Shown here: positions 1-10,500 of the stretch, piece after piece
Position numbering within the stretch: the first letter of the stretch is position 1
How the letters are laid out: each line of letters starts with the position of its first letter
Origin: Triglochin maritima
Taxonomy: Eukaryota > Streptophyta > Magnoliopsida > Alismatales > Juncaginaceae
Direction: 5' to 3'
DNA: 64,000 bases
Assembly: GCA_963682175.1 (NCBI GenBank)
Contig: OY821787.1
Coordinates: 25,336,501 to 25,400,500 of the forward strand
Notes under the pieces: generated by a model
What the model was told of the DNA's origin: nothing
Seen by the model: the letters and a program-made list of their open reading frames with translations, nothing else
Database searches by the model: none
Translations under genes and position numbers: made by a program

Positions 1-1
1 C

Positions 2-3000
2 AGGAGCGGAGGCAGTCGCTCAGTTGCACCACCGGGACCGAGCAGAGTCGCCGGGCGGGTTTTCACCATCCAGGCTGAGGAGGCGAGGGACTCCAACACT
101 GTGGTGGAAGGTACTCTTTCTGTTTCTGGTCGTGTTGCTAGAGTCCTTTTTGATTGCGGTGCCACTCACTCCTTCATTTCGGAGAAGTTTGCTGGCGAGT
201 TGGGTCGGACCCCTGAGCTGCTGACGGTGTGTTTGGAAGTCAGTACGCCCATGGGTGAGGTGGGCACTGTGGGGAGCTTCCTCTCCGGCACCACAGTTGT
301 TTCGGGAGACCAAGATTTTCTGGCAGATCTGGTCTTGCTACCGATGGAGGACTTCGACGTCATACTTGGGATGGATTGGTTGTCCCAGTACGATGTTCGG
401 GTCTTTTGCCGCGAGAAGAAGATTCTGATTCCGAGGGAGGACCTGCCAGATGTTGTGATCAGAGGGCTGAGAGGCAGAGGTCGGATTATGGTCTCGGCAG
501 TGAAGGCACAGAGATTGATCCAGCAGGGATGCAGAGCTTATGTGGCTACACTGGTAGTGTCAGATTCTGAGTCGAGGAGTCTGGAGGACATAGAGGTGGT
601 ACGGGATTTCGCAGATGTGTTTCCAGTGGATATCCCGGGGCTACCGCCACACAGAGAGATCGAGTTCGGCATCGACTTGGTGGAGGGTGCGACTCCGCAG
701 TCAAAGGCTCCGTATAGGATGGCACCTGCAGAGTTGGCTGAGCTGAAGAAGCAGTTGCAGGAGTTGATGGATACTGGGTTCATCCGACCTAGCGTCTCGC
801 CGTGGGGAGCGCCAGTCTTGTTCGTGAAGAAGAATGATGGGTCGTTGCGGATGTGCATCGACTACAGGATGCTGAATAAGGTTACCGTTAGGAACCGGTA
901 TCCCTTACCCAGGATCGAGGACCTATTTGATCAGTTACAGACGGCGAAGGTCTTCTCGAAGATTGATTGGAGATCGGGGTATCATCAGCTGAGGATCAGG
1001 GAGGCAGATGTTCAGAAGACAGCCTTCAAGACGCGGTACGGCCACTACGAGTTCTTGGTGATGTCATTTGGACTGACGAATGCACCTGCAGCATTCATGG
1101 ATCTGATGAATAGGACCTTCCAGCCGTACCTCGACAGATTTGTCGTTGTATTCGTAGACGACATTTTGATATACTCGCCTGACAGGGAGCAGCATCGAGA
1201 GCACCTGAGGATTGTGCTTGGCATCTTGAGGGATCAGCAGCTTTATGCCAAGTACATGAAGTGTGAGTTTTGGTTGGATCAGGTGGCTTTTCTGGGGCAT
1301 ATTGTGTCAGCAGATGGGATTTCAGTGGACCCGGCGAAGGTCGAGGCAGTGACTCAGTGGAGAGCCCCGACGAGCGTGACGGAGATCAGGAGCTTCGTAG
1401 GTCTGGCAGGGTATTACAGGCGGTTTATCCAGGACTTCTCCAGACTTGCATCGCCGCTGACAGCATTGACGCAGAAAGGCGTCAAGTTCGTTTGGTCCCA
1501 GAAGTGCAAGGACAGCTTTCAGGAGCTGAAGAGGCGATTGACGACAGCACCTATTCTGACGCTACCGAGTGGCAGTGGAGGCTACGTGATTTACAGCGAT
1601 GCATCAGGAGTGGGCTTGGGTTGTGTTCTGATGCAGCACGGGAAGGTGGTCGCGTACGCTTCGAGGCAGCTGAAGGTGCACGAGAAGAACTACCCTACTC
1701 ACGATCTGGAGCTAGCAGCAGTAGTTCACGCGTTGAAGACTTGGCGGCATTATCTGTACGGGGAGCAGTTCGAGGTTTTCACCGATCACCAGAGCTTGAA
1801 GTACCTATTTTCGCAGAAGGAGCTGAATATGAGGCAGAGGAGGTGGCTCGAGTTCATTAAGGACTATGACTTCACCATATCCTATCATCCGGGGAAGGCC
1901 AATTCAGTTGCTGATGCGCTGAGCAGGAGAGTTGAGGTGTCGGTAGCGAGCCTCTGCGTTCAGGAGTGGAGATTGCTTGAGTCCCTGTCAGAGTGGAGGC
2001 CGTTTGCTGGGTCAGCGGAGGGGGCAGTGATTGCTGGTTTGAGAGTTGAGCCGCAGACTGTCTCGAGAGTTGTGCAGGCTCAGGGTACCGATGCGGAGTT
2101 GGCTGGTCTGCTGCAGTTGTCTGCTCAGGAGGGATCTGATTTCAGCATTGGAGCAGATGGTGGTCTGAGGTTCAGAAGCCGTATTTGGGTGCCGAGGGTG
2201 GATGAGCTGAGAGAGGAGATCATGGAGGAGGCACACCGAGCACGATATTCCATTCACCCGGGGAGCACGAAGATGTATAAGGACCTGCAGCGTAATTTCT
2301 GGTGGAAGGGGATGAAGCGAGACATAGCGGAGTTTGTGAGCAGATGCTTGGTCTGCCAGCAGGTGAAGATCGAGCATCAGCGACCAGCAGGACCGATGCA
2401 GTGTATCGAGCTTCCCGAGTGGAAGTGGGAGCACGTGACGATGGATTTTGTCACAGGATTGCCAAAGACGAGGAGATTCCACGACGCGATTTGGGTGATA
2501 GTCGATCGACTGACCAAGTCGGCGCATTTCTTAGCGATCAGGACCACGTTGCCTTTGGAGGGTCTAGCTAAGTTGTACGTGGAGGAGATAGTCAGGTTGC
2601 ATGGGGTGCCAGTGAGCATCATCTCCGATCGAGATCCTCGTTTCACTTCCAGATTTTGGGGGAGTCTGCAGCAGGCTTTGGGGACGCGTCTGAGATTCAG
2701 TACAACGTTCCATCCACAGACCGATGGTCAGTCAGAGAGGACGATTCAGACCTTGGAGGATATGCTGAGAGCATGCACACTGGACTGGGCAGGGCACTGG
2801 GATGAGCACTTGCCGCTGATAGAGTTCGCCTACAACAACAGCTATCACTCGAGTATTGGGATGGCACCGTACGAGGCCTTGTACGGGAGGCCTTGCAGAT
2901 CACCGGTATGCTGGAGTGATGTGGGCGAGAGGCAGTTAGTGGGGCCAGAGATCGTGCAGATGTATGCAGAGAAGGTGGATGTGATCAGGAGGAGACTGGC

Positions 3001-3493
3001 CACAGCACAGAGCAGGCAGAAGAGTTATGCAGATCGACGCAGACGAGCGCTGAGTTTCGAGGTGGGCGACCATGTGTTTCTGAAGATTTCCCCTGCCCGA
3101 GGTGTGATGAGGTTTGGGAAGAAGGGGAAGCTCAGTCCGAGGTATGTGGGGCCGTTTGAGATCCTTGATCGAGTTGGAGAGGTTGCCTACCGGATTGCTT
3201 TGCCGCCGCAGTTTTCGGGTCTTTACAACGTCTTCCATGTATCGATGCTGAGGAAGTACGTTGCAGATCCGTCGCACGTGATTGAGATTGCAGTGCCAGA
3301 GATTCAGCAGGACTTGTCGCTCGAGGAGAGGCCAGTCGAGATTGTTGATCGTATGGATCATCAGCTCAGGAGGAGGACCATTCCGATGGTGAAGGTCCGG
3401 TGGCAGCATCATAGCGAGCGCGAGGCCACTTGGGAGATCGAGGAGGAAGTCAGGAGGCTGTATCCAGAGCTTTTCGGTGAGTTGTTGCTGTGA
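2..3493 (+). CDS. Gypsy pol polyprotein: PR-RT-RNase H-integrase-chromodomain, 5' partial
   Basis: The frame is open from base 2 to a TGA at 3,493, about 1,163 residues, with no internal stop, so this copy may be young. Domains in order: aspartic protease (FDCGATHS near residue 50, Cys in place of the common Ser), reverse transcriptase (FVDD, Asp 386-387), RNase H (YSDAS, Asp 533, then TDHQSLKYL), HHCC zinc finger (CLVC near residue 783), integrase core with Asp 815, Asp 876 and Glu 912 (35 residues between the last two), a GPF/Y-type module (YVGPFEIL), and a chromodomain (about 1,111-1,163). In this family the polyprotein is processed to copy RNA into DNA and integrate it; chromodomains steer integration to marked chromatin. 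The gag part is outside the window, and expression cannot be judged. Confidence 0.95.
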   Translation, partial: RSGGSRSVAPPGPSRVAGRVFTIQAEEARDSNTVVEGTLSVSGRVARVLFDCGATHSFISEKFAGELGRTPELLTVCLEVSTPMGEVGTVGSFLSGTTVVSGDQDFLADLVLLPMEDFDVILGMDWLSQYDVRVFCREKKILIPREDLPDVVIRGLRGRGRIMVSAVKAQRLIQQGCRAYVATLVVSDSESRSLEDIEVVRDFADVFPVDIPGLPPHREIEFGIDLVEGATPQSKAPYRMAPAELAELKKQLQELMDTGFIRPSVSPWGAPVLFVKKNDGSLRMCIDYRMLNKVTVRNRYPLPRIEDLFDQLQTAKVFSKIDWRSGYHQLRIREADVQKTAFKTRYGHYEFLVMSFGLTNAPAAFMDLMNRTFQPYLDRFVVVFVDDILIYSPDREQHREHLRIVLGILRDQQLYAKYMKCEFWLDQVAFLGHIVSADGISVDPAKVEAVTQWRAPTSVTEIRSFVGLAGYYRRFIQDFSRLASPLTALTQKGVKFVWSQKCKDSFQELKRRLTTAPILTLPSGSGGYVIYSDASGVGLGCVLMQHGKVVAYASRQLKVHEKNYPTHDLELAAVVHALKTWRHYLYGEQFEVFTDHQSLKYLFSQKELNMRQRRWLEFIKDYDFTISYHPGKANSVADALSRRVEVSVASLCVQEWRLLESLSEWRPFAGSAEGAVIAGLRVEPQTVSRVVQAQGTDAELAGLLQLSAQEGSDFSIGADGGLRFRSRIWVPRVDELREEIMEEAHRARYSIHPGSTKMYKDLQRNFWWKGMKRDIAEFVSRCLVCQQVKIEHQRPAGPMQCIELPEWKWEHVTMDFVTGLPKTRRFHDAIWVIVDRLTKSAHFLAIRTTLPLEGLAKLYVEEIVRLHGVPVSIISDRDPRFTSRFWGSLQQALGTRLRFSTTFHPQTDGQSERTIQTLEDMLRACTLDWAGHWDEHLPLIEFAYNNSYHSSIGMAPYEALYGRPCRSPVCWSDVGERQLVGPEIVQMYAEKVDVIRRRLATAQSRQKSYADRRRRALSFEVGDHVFLKISPARGVMRFGKKGKLSPRYVGPFEILDRVGEVAYRIALPPQFSGLYNVFHVSMLRKYVADPSHVIEIAVPEIQQDLSLEERPVEIVDRMDHQLRRRTIPMVKVRWQHHSEREATWEIEEEVRRLYPELFGELLL

Positions 3494-3675
3494 TTTCGGG
3501 ACGAAATCCTTTTAAGTTGGGCGGATTGTTAAGTCCCTAACCCGGTTTAGGGTTTAATTAGTGTTAAGTGAGGTTTGACTTTGAGGAGGAGAGAGAGGAG
3601 TATGGGTGAGGTATGGGAGTGGGGTTGTAGGGGATGGTGGAGTGAGGGAGGTATGGTGGGGGTGTTGGTTTTGTT

Positions 3676-3682
3676 TATATAA
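3676..3682 (+). promoter_or_regulatory. TATA box of Tekay LTR
   Basis: TATATAA lies about 150 bp into the LTR and is followed by a pyrimidine-rich leader. This is the expected position for the U3 promoter driving the element RNA. The call is made from motif and position only. Confidence 0.5.
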
Positions 3683-4030
3683 CAAAACTCTCCTTCTCCA
3701 TTTTTCTTCTTCTTCCACTTTTCTTCTTCCTCACTCACCTTGTTCTCACGTCCTCTCTCTTTGGTCGGCGAGCAGCTCCGGTGGACAGTGATCGAGGCGC
3801 GGAGGCTCCGGCGTGAGGAGGTCGCAGCAAGGAGGAGGTTGCGGGTGCAGAGGCGCGAGCGTTGCTCCGGCGTTTCTCCGTCCTTGTTTGAGGTATGCCA
3901 AGCATTAGTGTGTTTTGTGGTTCTCCATGTTGGGGGAAGTTTGGGTCGGTCGCGGGAGGTCGGAGACCTCGCCGGCGACAAGAAAACAGCGTAAAATCCT
4001 TGGCTGGTGCAAGGTTGCTGTCGACCAACG

Positions 4031-4493
4031 GGCGGTCGACCGGTGCTAGTGTAAATTGATGTTTTTGCCCAGAACCGGTCGGACGATGCCTTGGGGCGGT
4101 CGACCGGTTATGCCAAATTTCGTGGGTTCGTGTTTGATGTTGCCTGTTTCCGGTCGAACGAGCCTTGTGGTTCGACCGGAACTTAAGTTGTTTACTGCTT
4201 GTTGGTTCGACCGATTAGTATATGCGTTCGACCGATTATATCACTTAGAATTACTAGGCTGACCCTGTAATGTTCGGTCGACCGGGACCCTTGAGTCGGT
4301 CGACCGATAGTTGAATTGATTTTGACTTAGTCAGACCTAGGATTTTGAATTGTCCGGTCGACCGGTTCTTCCCGCTGGTTCGACCGATTGGAGACAGAGT
4401 GTTGGGCACTTGTTCGACCGTTTGGAGGAAATCCGTTCGACCGTTACTGTTGGTTTCAGTCGACCGGTTTGCCTGATTCGGTCGACCGATGGG
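4031..4493. repeat. Dyad cluster (CGGTCGACCG) in Tekay LTR
   Basis: About fifteen copies of GGTCGACCG or close variants (GGTTCGACCG, GGTCGAACG) occur in 460 bp. Many form pairs whose starts are 21-23 bp apart, for example 4,276 and 4,298. The core is a perfect dyad with CG in the centre and at the edges. The sequence between motifs does not repeat, so this is not a tandem satellite. Confidence 0.85.
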
Positions 4494-5637
4494 GCACAGT
4501 ACTGGTTTTCTTGTCCTAGTGAGATGTCAACTCTGTCCACGGAAACCCGTGTCCTCGCTTAGCACGTGAGCCGGGAGGTGACGGTGGGTGCGTTCTGCGT
4601 GCCTGCCCAGGGACCGCCGTGTGGAAGAGTGTGGGCATCTGGGACGTGTCGTCTCCACAGATGGAGGGCGACGTAGCCTTGATGTTCTGACTCACAGTAG
4701 AGTAGCAGGCCTGAGGGATTGCGGATCCCGGTGCACGAGGTGCACGGCTCGTTGGAGCATGTTGACCCTGCGGGCTGTTTGAGCTTGGATCGCTCGTGTA
4801 GACGAGGCGATGATCGTTCCACCCGATGCTGTCCCGGGTGATGATTGTTCTGTCGATGCTGTTCCGGCGGAAGTGCCGTCCGACGACGTTTCCGGGCGAT
4901 GGTGTCCCACCGATGCTGTTCCGGTGAGGGTATGGACTGCCGACGTTGTTTTCCGGCAGGGTAGTCTGGACGGGCTCCTCCAGATGAGTGGACCGACCTG
5001 GGCGACGGCCCCGTTGGTGAGGTGTTGACCTCGAGATTTCAGCTGATTTCTACTTCGCGCAGGCGTGCGGACGCTCCTCACCGATCCCTTGACTAGTGTA
5101 GTCGCGTGTGGGGTTCGTTGCGTACCTTCTGCTAGACCGTATGTGCCTACGGTAGGTCTCAGAGTGGGACCCCTTACAGTTTGCGGACAGAGGTCCTGTG
5201 TTTCCCCGTGGTGGGATTGTTTACCCGTGGTGGGATTGTTTTATGTATCGCATTGATGTCATGCCATGATGACTAGTATGATAGGTTTCATTGATAGTCT
5301 TGCATGCATTTAGGGCTTGGTATACGGGGTTTCCTTTCAGGAAACTCAGGCATTGTTGTTGCACTTTTTATTTCAGGACCCCAGTAGGTCCGGGTGGGTG
5401 GTGACCGAGGACGGAGCGCTTTGGAGTCGGATCCTCTTCGGCATTTGCGAGATTGTACGACTACTTGTATTTTCATTTCTTTCATCTGGATTGTAGTTGT
5501 ACACCTTTTGTAAACTCCATGTATTTTGGGTGCACCCGGATTTATATATTTATATATTAGTGACGTTCCCGCCTTAAGTTGTCAGTTTTATTCGTTATTT
5601 CGAAAATTTAAATCTTCCGCTGTCTCGGGACGTTACA

Positions 5638-6186
5638 AATTTCACCTCATCAATTAACTTGAACCGACTTAAATCACCATTTACTACAAAACATGTATCA
5701 TATTCTAAACCAACTTACCCACATGTTAGTCCACTGAAATTCTGCACAGAAATCCATTGGAAACCAACCTAAAGCAATCACGGACCGAAATCCTCATCAA
5801 TCTATTTCTGAAACCCCTCATCTCATTTCTGGAATAAAGTATTTGTTAAATCAGTAGTACGAACGAGTGAAGCTGAGTTCCGTTTGAAAACTCGGCAATC
5901 TATTCGAGAAATAAACGTTCGGCCCTCTTAATACCTTCTCGAGCCAGCTCGCTAGTTGGGTTCGAATTAACAGCCTTAGTTGCAACTTCTGATCACTTAA
6001 TCAATCAATACCTCTACTACGTCATGGATTGTTGTTATCTCGGACGCAGTTTGAAGTTGTAAGTTCTCAAATGGGTGACTCAATTCCTAATCCAATTGAA
6101 AATGCTAATTGAATTACTATTAATACAAGCATAACCACAAACCGGCAAATAATATATTTTTTAAAGAATTACTGAATTACACCAAC
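5638..6186 (-). other. Probable PP2C intron 1 remnant
   Basis: This AT-rich stretch lies between the gypsy LTR and the PP2C first exon. It follows the splice donor of that exon (minus strand, AAAG then gttggt) and contains no recognisable second exon. I infer it is the start of intron 1, cut by the gypsy element at 5,637. Confidence 0.5.
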
Positions 6187-6450
6187 CTTTGTGGTGTGAC
6201 CACACAAATCGGGGACCGCTTGGAAGGTGTCCTCCATCGACTTCTTGCCCTTCCCTCTCACGGAATATACACCCCATCCTACACCACCAGTCGAAACGGC
6301 AAACTCCGGCTCCACCAGTTTTTCGCCCTCCGGAACTGGAGGAATCTCGAGTTTCGGGGGTCTCTTCCGCTTGAGGGACTCGGCTAAGGGGAGCGGAGAC
6401 TGGATGGTGTTCTCTATGGAACATAGGATGGATCCGGAGGTGTCTGACAT
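6187..6450 (-). CDS. Protein phosphatase 2C, first exon only
   Basis: An ATG at 6,450 opens a frame of 88 codons up to a consensus splice donor (AAAG|gttggt, phase 0). It contains KIEIP-like KLEIPPVPEG and then GVYSVRGKGKKSMEDT, which is the first conserved motif of plant PP2C Ser/Thr phosphatases; the MED aspartate normally helps hold the active-site metals. In the family the next exon begins with the FFGVYDGHGG motif, which I cannot find between here and the gypsy LTR. The rest of the gene must lie left of the window, beyond the retrotransposon, or be lost. Upstream on the minus strand is a pyrimidine-rich probable 5' UTR (6,451-6,530). Without the later exons this fragment cannot encode a working enzyme. 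Confidence 0.8.
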
Positions 6451-7591
6451 TGAGAGAGGGAATGTAGAGAGAAAAGTTGTGTAGCTAGTTTGTTGGGGGA
6501 ATAACGGGTATTAATGAGCAACGGCTATGAGAGGGAGGATTTGAATTTTCTTTATTGGGCTATATTTCAAAATCCTACGCCACCATCACCTCGGGCCCAC
6601 CGGCGAAACATAATCGGAGGGCTACATGTGCACGGGTGCTTGTTTGATTTAATCCAACCCCCTTCGGATGGTTACTTCAGTTAAAGACTGATCTTGAATG
6701 AGCTAAAATTGAATTCGGCAGATACAATTTAACATGCCTGTATTGGATGTATCCGTGACGTCCTTAAGGAAAGATTTTTTTAAAGTTTAAAGATTTTCAT
6801 ACTGTCATATGCAACATCGTAATTCCTAAACAGTCTTTCTATATGGTTCAATTCCATACCTCGTCAGTCGAAAGTTGTAGAACATTTTCAAGTACCACAA
6901 CCAAAGCACAAACACAACCTATAAGCTAGTAACCATTTAGCATGCTCCATAGAAAACAAGCAAGGAGATGCATCATTCCTTACACAATTTCCTTTCGCAA
7001 TTGGAACCTAACAATTACTCCAAACAAGCATCATCAAAATCAAGGCACCTTATATATCAACCAACCATGACTTCACAAAGTTGAAGACAATCTTAAGAAT
7101 TAACACATTTTCTTACATGAATTCAGCCAATTGATGAATCCTCAAGTTCAAATGTCATATGTACGTGTTCGTCAAGAAACCATCTGAAAACAATATCCTT
7201 TTTCCACCCATCACAGCATCATCACCTCCATGAGTTGGAATACTAAAGTTGGTCAAACAGCCATTGGATCAACTGAGAGCAGTCGGTTCCACAATTATCA
7301 GCGAACATAAATAACAGCGACCAATATGCAGCAGAAGTAAACAAACTCCAGCTCTGACATATTGTGGTTCGACTAGGTAACAATCAGCTGGGGAATTATA
7401 TGCTCAAATGCTCTCCCAGCCAACAGCCATTAATATTAATAATTATTATTTGGCCTATCTGAGTATAACAGAATAATAGTCGACAGGAAAGAAATTGGCT
7501 AAACAACACTGAGACTACAAATAAATGGTGAAACAGGTTTCAGCAACTGTCAAATGCTTCTATACAGTCATCACATAATTTGACTCATCTG
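6451..7591. other. Intergenic: PP2C 5' flank and BSD gene 3' flank
   Basis: The two minus-strand host genes are in tandem here. The left part should hold the PP2C 5' UTR and promoter, and the right part the BSD gene 3' UTR and polyadenylation region. I see no further coding exon and no recognisable repeat. Confidence 0.4.
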
Positions 7592-10500
7592 TCATGACCC
7601 ATTTTCCAGGTCATAAAACGAACCACCAGCGAGTTGCTTAGCATCTGTCATTTCCACCTCAAAGGCAGGCTTTTCGACTGGCCTATTGTGCATCGACTCC
7701 ATCCTTCTAATCTTCTCCTTTTGTATTGCACGTATTTCATATCTGCCATTCAAGTAAAATCAGTGCCTATGATAAACAAGGTCAACAGCATAACCAATTG
7801 TAGAATGGTGGGGATGGTAACCACCAAGGAACCATTTGTATGAGGCTATTTATCTAGACAGGAATGACTGATAGAGAAGAGCAAACTTTTGCGTGGACAT
7901 TGTACAACCTCGTGAAGACATGGAACAACGTTCTTTTCTAATGTAAGTATATACAGTGCTACATGCAGACTTTCTTTAGTATGTTGTTTTTTGAGCAAAA
8001 TGGTCATGCCTTCAAGTCATGGAAATCTCTTCACCCAAAAAAGGTGAGGCAAAGGCTGCATATACCTTCCCTGACCCCCAACAAATTAGGGAGCCTTGTG
8101 CGCTAGGGTTGCCCCTTTTTTTTCTTTTGTAAATTAGAAATATATATTACTTATCTTTGAACATTGAATAAAAGAGACACAAGTTTAAGTGATATATAAC
8201 GCACCGTCCACCTATCACTTGCATATTGTGATGTAGCCTAGTGTTGACCATCACATTCATTCATGCAAATATAAAAGAGAACCATAATATTTTATTCAAT
8301 TTTGATACATGTGACATGATAAGGATAAATGGACTTCCACTAGCACATTATATCCCTATAGATCCTTCATTTCAATTATTTGTTGAAGTGCAAAATGTAG
8401 CTTTCTGTAAAAAAAATCAGATATTGCAGTCAGCTCGATTACAATCACCAAATATTACATGATATGAGCATATTGAGTAGGATCAAATACTTATAAGAGA
8501 AAATACATGTTTTACCCATGCATTCTCATTTCCTGAAATGCATTCCTCAAAAATATGGCACATAAAATACTTTGCACATTACTTCAGTGCTCAAACTTGT
8601 CAAGTGAGTGATTCATTCGAGATATGGCCAAGCTAGCTTTTGTCAAATTACAGTAAATTACCATAGAAAATTCTAAAATTCTCACATTCAGGCATGTCAA
8701 AATTATCATATGGTATGGTGACCGAAATCTATATCCAAGTACTTCTATTATATGCAATCATATCCAACTTCTAAGAAAGTATTTTAAAAAACCCCTAAGT
8801 TTTATGATAGTGCCAATTAATTGTAAATGCACTTACGGAGCTGTATAAGTCCTGACGAGTGAGAAATAAATCCTCCAAAACTGATTATCCTTCAAGTGGC
8901 GTGGGCACAAGACGTACCGGAGGTGTGAAATCTCCTGGAAAATAAAATTGTATGACTCAGTCAATATTGTTTAAAAAAAAGTAATAAGCAAATTTTTAGC
9001 TCTAAAAGCAATCAATGAACATAATGGGGCTAAATAATACTTAGCGAAAAAGAATTCAGATAAAATTCTTTGAAGTTGCCAATATATCAGGCTATTGAAT
9101 CCATATCTAGAATCTCATCATACGAATATTGGCACATTTTTTATCATTAAAAAAACAGAAACTGATGAATGTGTATTACAGAAACTGATTCGTGTAAGCT
9201 ATCAACTAATGATATCCATATTCGATGCATATTTATTGCAATTCACTGGGATCCAAATAGACATGGGAGAGGTTTGAAGACACGTTTAGCAAGAATTATT
9301 TAGTTAGAGTATCATTTTGTAGATCGGATCATAATGTGGTGAGTTCATGTAATTTTACGTATAAAAAAGGTGTTTTTACGCACATGTCGTAATAGCTAAC
9401 CTATATAGACCTATCCTTCTGAGCTATTATCTATAACCTATTTTGCATTCTTATGCTGAAATCCACAAAACCGGAAAAATAACTCAAAAGATACCAAGGA
9501 AGTTAATTGTCAGGCAAAAGTACTAATTTGTTATGCTAAGGACAAGAAAAATTAGGTCAAGCCAAAGAGATTTCAAAGGGTAAGTGACCCTCAGAAAGTG
9601 CATAGAGGATAAGACCAAAATAGCCTACAATTAAGGTAACATAGAGAAGAGATTCAATAGGCCGAAGGTGTAATATTTTTTTCCAACAGAATCTGGTTAG
9701 TGGTTACCTATCTGAGCACAATGGCAGCAGTTAAACATAATAAAATAGAAATAAAGTACAAACCCATACCAAACTAACAAAGTGGAAAATAAAGACATCC
9801 TAAAGTAACCACAGTGAAACTATGATCTCCAAACACTTCTTTTTAGTCTTTGTTTCTTGAAACCATCCACACCCTCCCCCTATGTTAATACCAACTATTG
9901 GATTAGAGAGTGACGACTGTTACTTGTGAGTCAGTTCTGAAAGTGATAAAGATGTTGGTTACAACTTTAGAAACCTCAAGTTCGAACACTGGAGGTGTGA
10001 TTGTGCCAGTGGTATTTGGGCAACTGGTACAAGCCCCTAGTTGGCTTGGAATAAACATTACAATACGACCCACTTAATAACATTGCAAATAGTCAAATCT
10101 GAGACAAGTACAATAACACAACCAGAAAAAAAATCCTAATATATTGTCTTTGGATTAGGAATTTCAAGTTGAGATTAAAACGGTGACATTGGCAAATCAT
10201 TGTTATAATTTTGAAAATACCGTCCATGTGCAAAGTTGACAAGCACTAAACCCACAAGAAGAGATGGAAGTTTGCATTCCACATGATTTGGGACGGGAAA
10301 AAAAACCGTTCTGAAATTCTACTGATTGCAAATTGCTAATGAAATGTTGTGTATCAGCATATCTGCATTCTTATATGCTCACATAGTAAAACTACATGTC
10401 CAACTTAATCTAAATTGGATTAACTGCTATACGTGAGAATATTTGTAAGCCCTTGTAATTCATTTGTGACTATTTTTGAATTTTGGTATAGAATAAATTG

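Larger units (their letters stand above)
1..5637 (+). mobile_element. Ty3/gypsy Tekay-like chromovirus, 3' part
   Basis: This is the 3' portion of an LTR retrotransposon on the plus strand: the end of the polyprotein, a polypurine-like stretch (about 3,500-3,526) and a complete 3' LTR. The 5' LTR, gag and primer site lie left of the window. The C-terminal chromodomain and the order protease, RT, RNase H, integrase place it among the plant chromoviruses; the Tekay/Del assignment rests on overall resemblance. The five bases after the LTR (aattt) would be the right target duplication, but the left end is not available to check it. The element lies on the strand opposite the adjoining PP2C exon. 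Confidence 0.93.
3527..5637 (+). repeat. 3' LTR of Tekay-like element 1
   Basis: The 2,111-bp LTR begins TGTTAAGTCC just after the polypurine-like segment and ends GGGACGTTACA, giving TG...CA termini. A related LTR lies at 39,956-41,944 and shares both ends and overall layout. It contains a TATA box, a cluster of CGGTCGACCG dyads, and GC-rich short repeats of the gatgctgttccgg type at about 4,815-4,965. No protein-coding frame in it looks genuine. Confidence 0.88.

Noticed and set aside
2302..2571. Overlapping frames on both strands within the gypsy polyprotein
   Set aside because: They are shadows of the long open frame, with no domains of their own.
7634..7843. Plus-strand frame over 7,634-7,843
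   Set aside because: It is antisense to the last exon of the BSD gene, whose minus-strand frame, splice sites and similarity are convincing.
9950..10070. A tRNA-like box B (gttcgaacac) suggesting a SINE or tRNA
   Set aside because: No matching box A at the right distance, no cloverleaf and no tail could be found.
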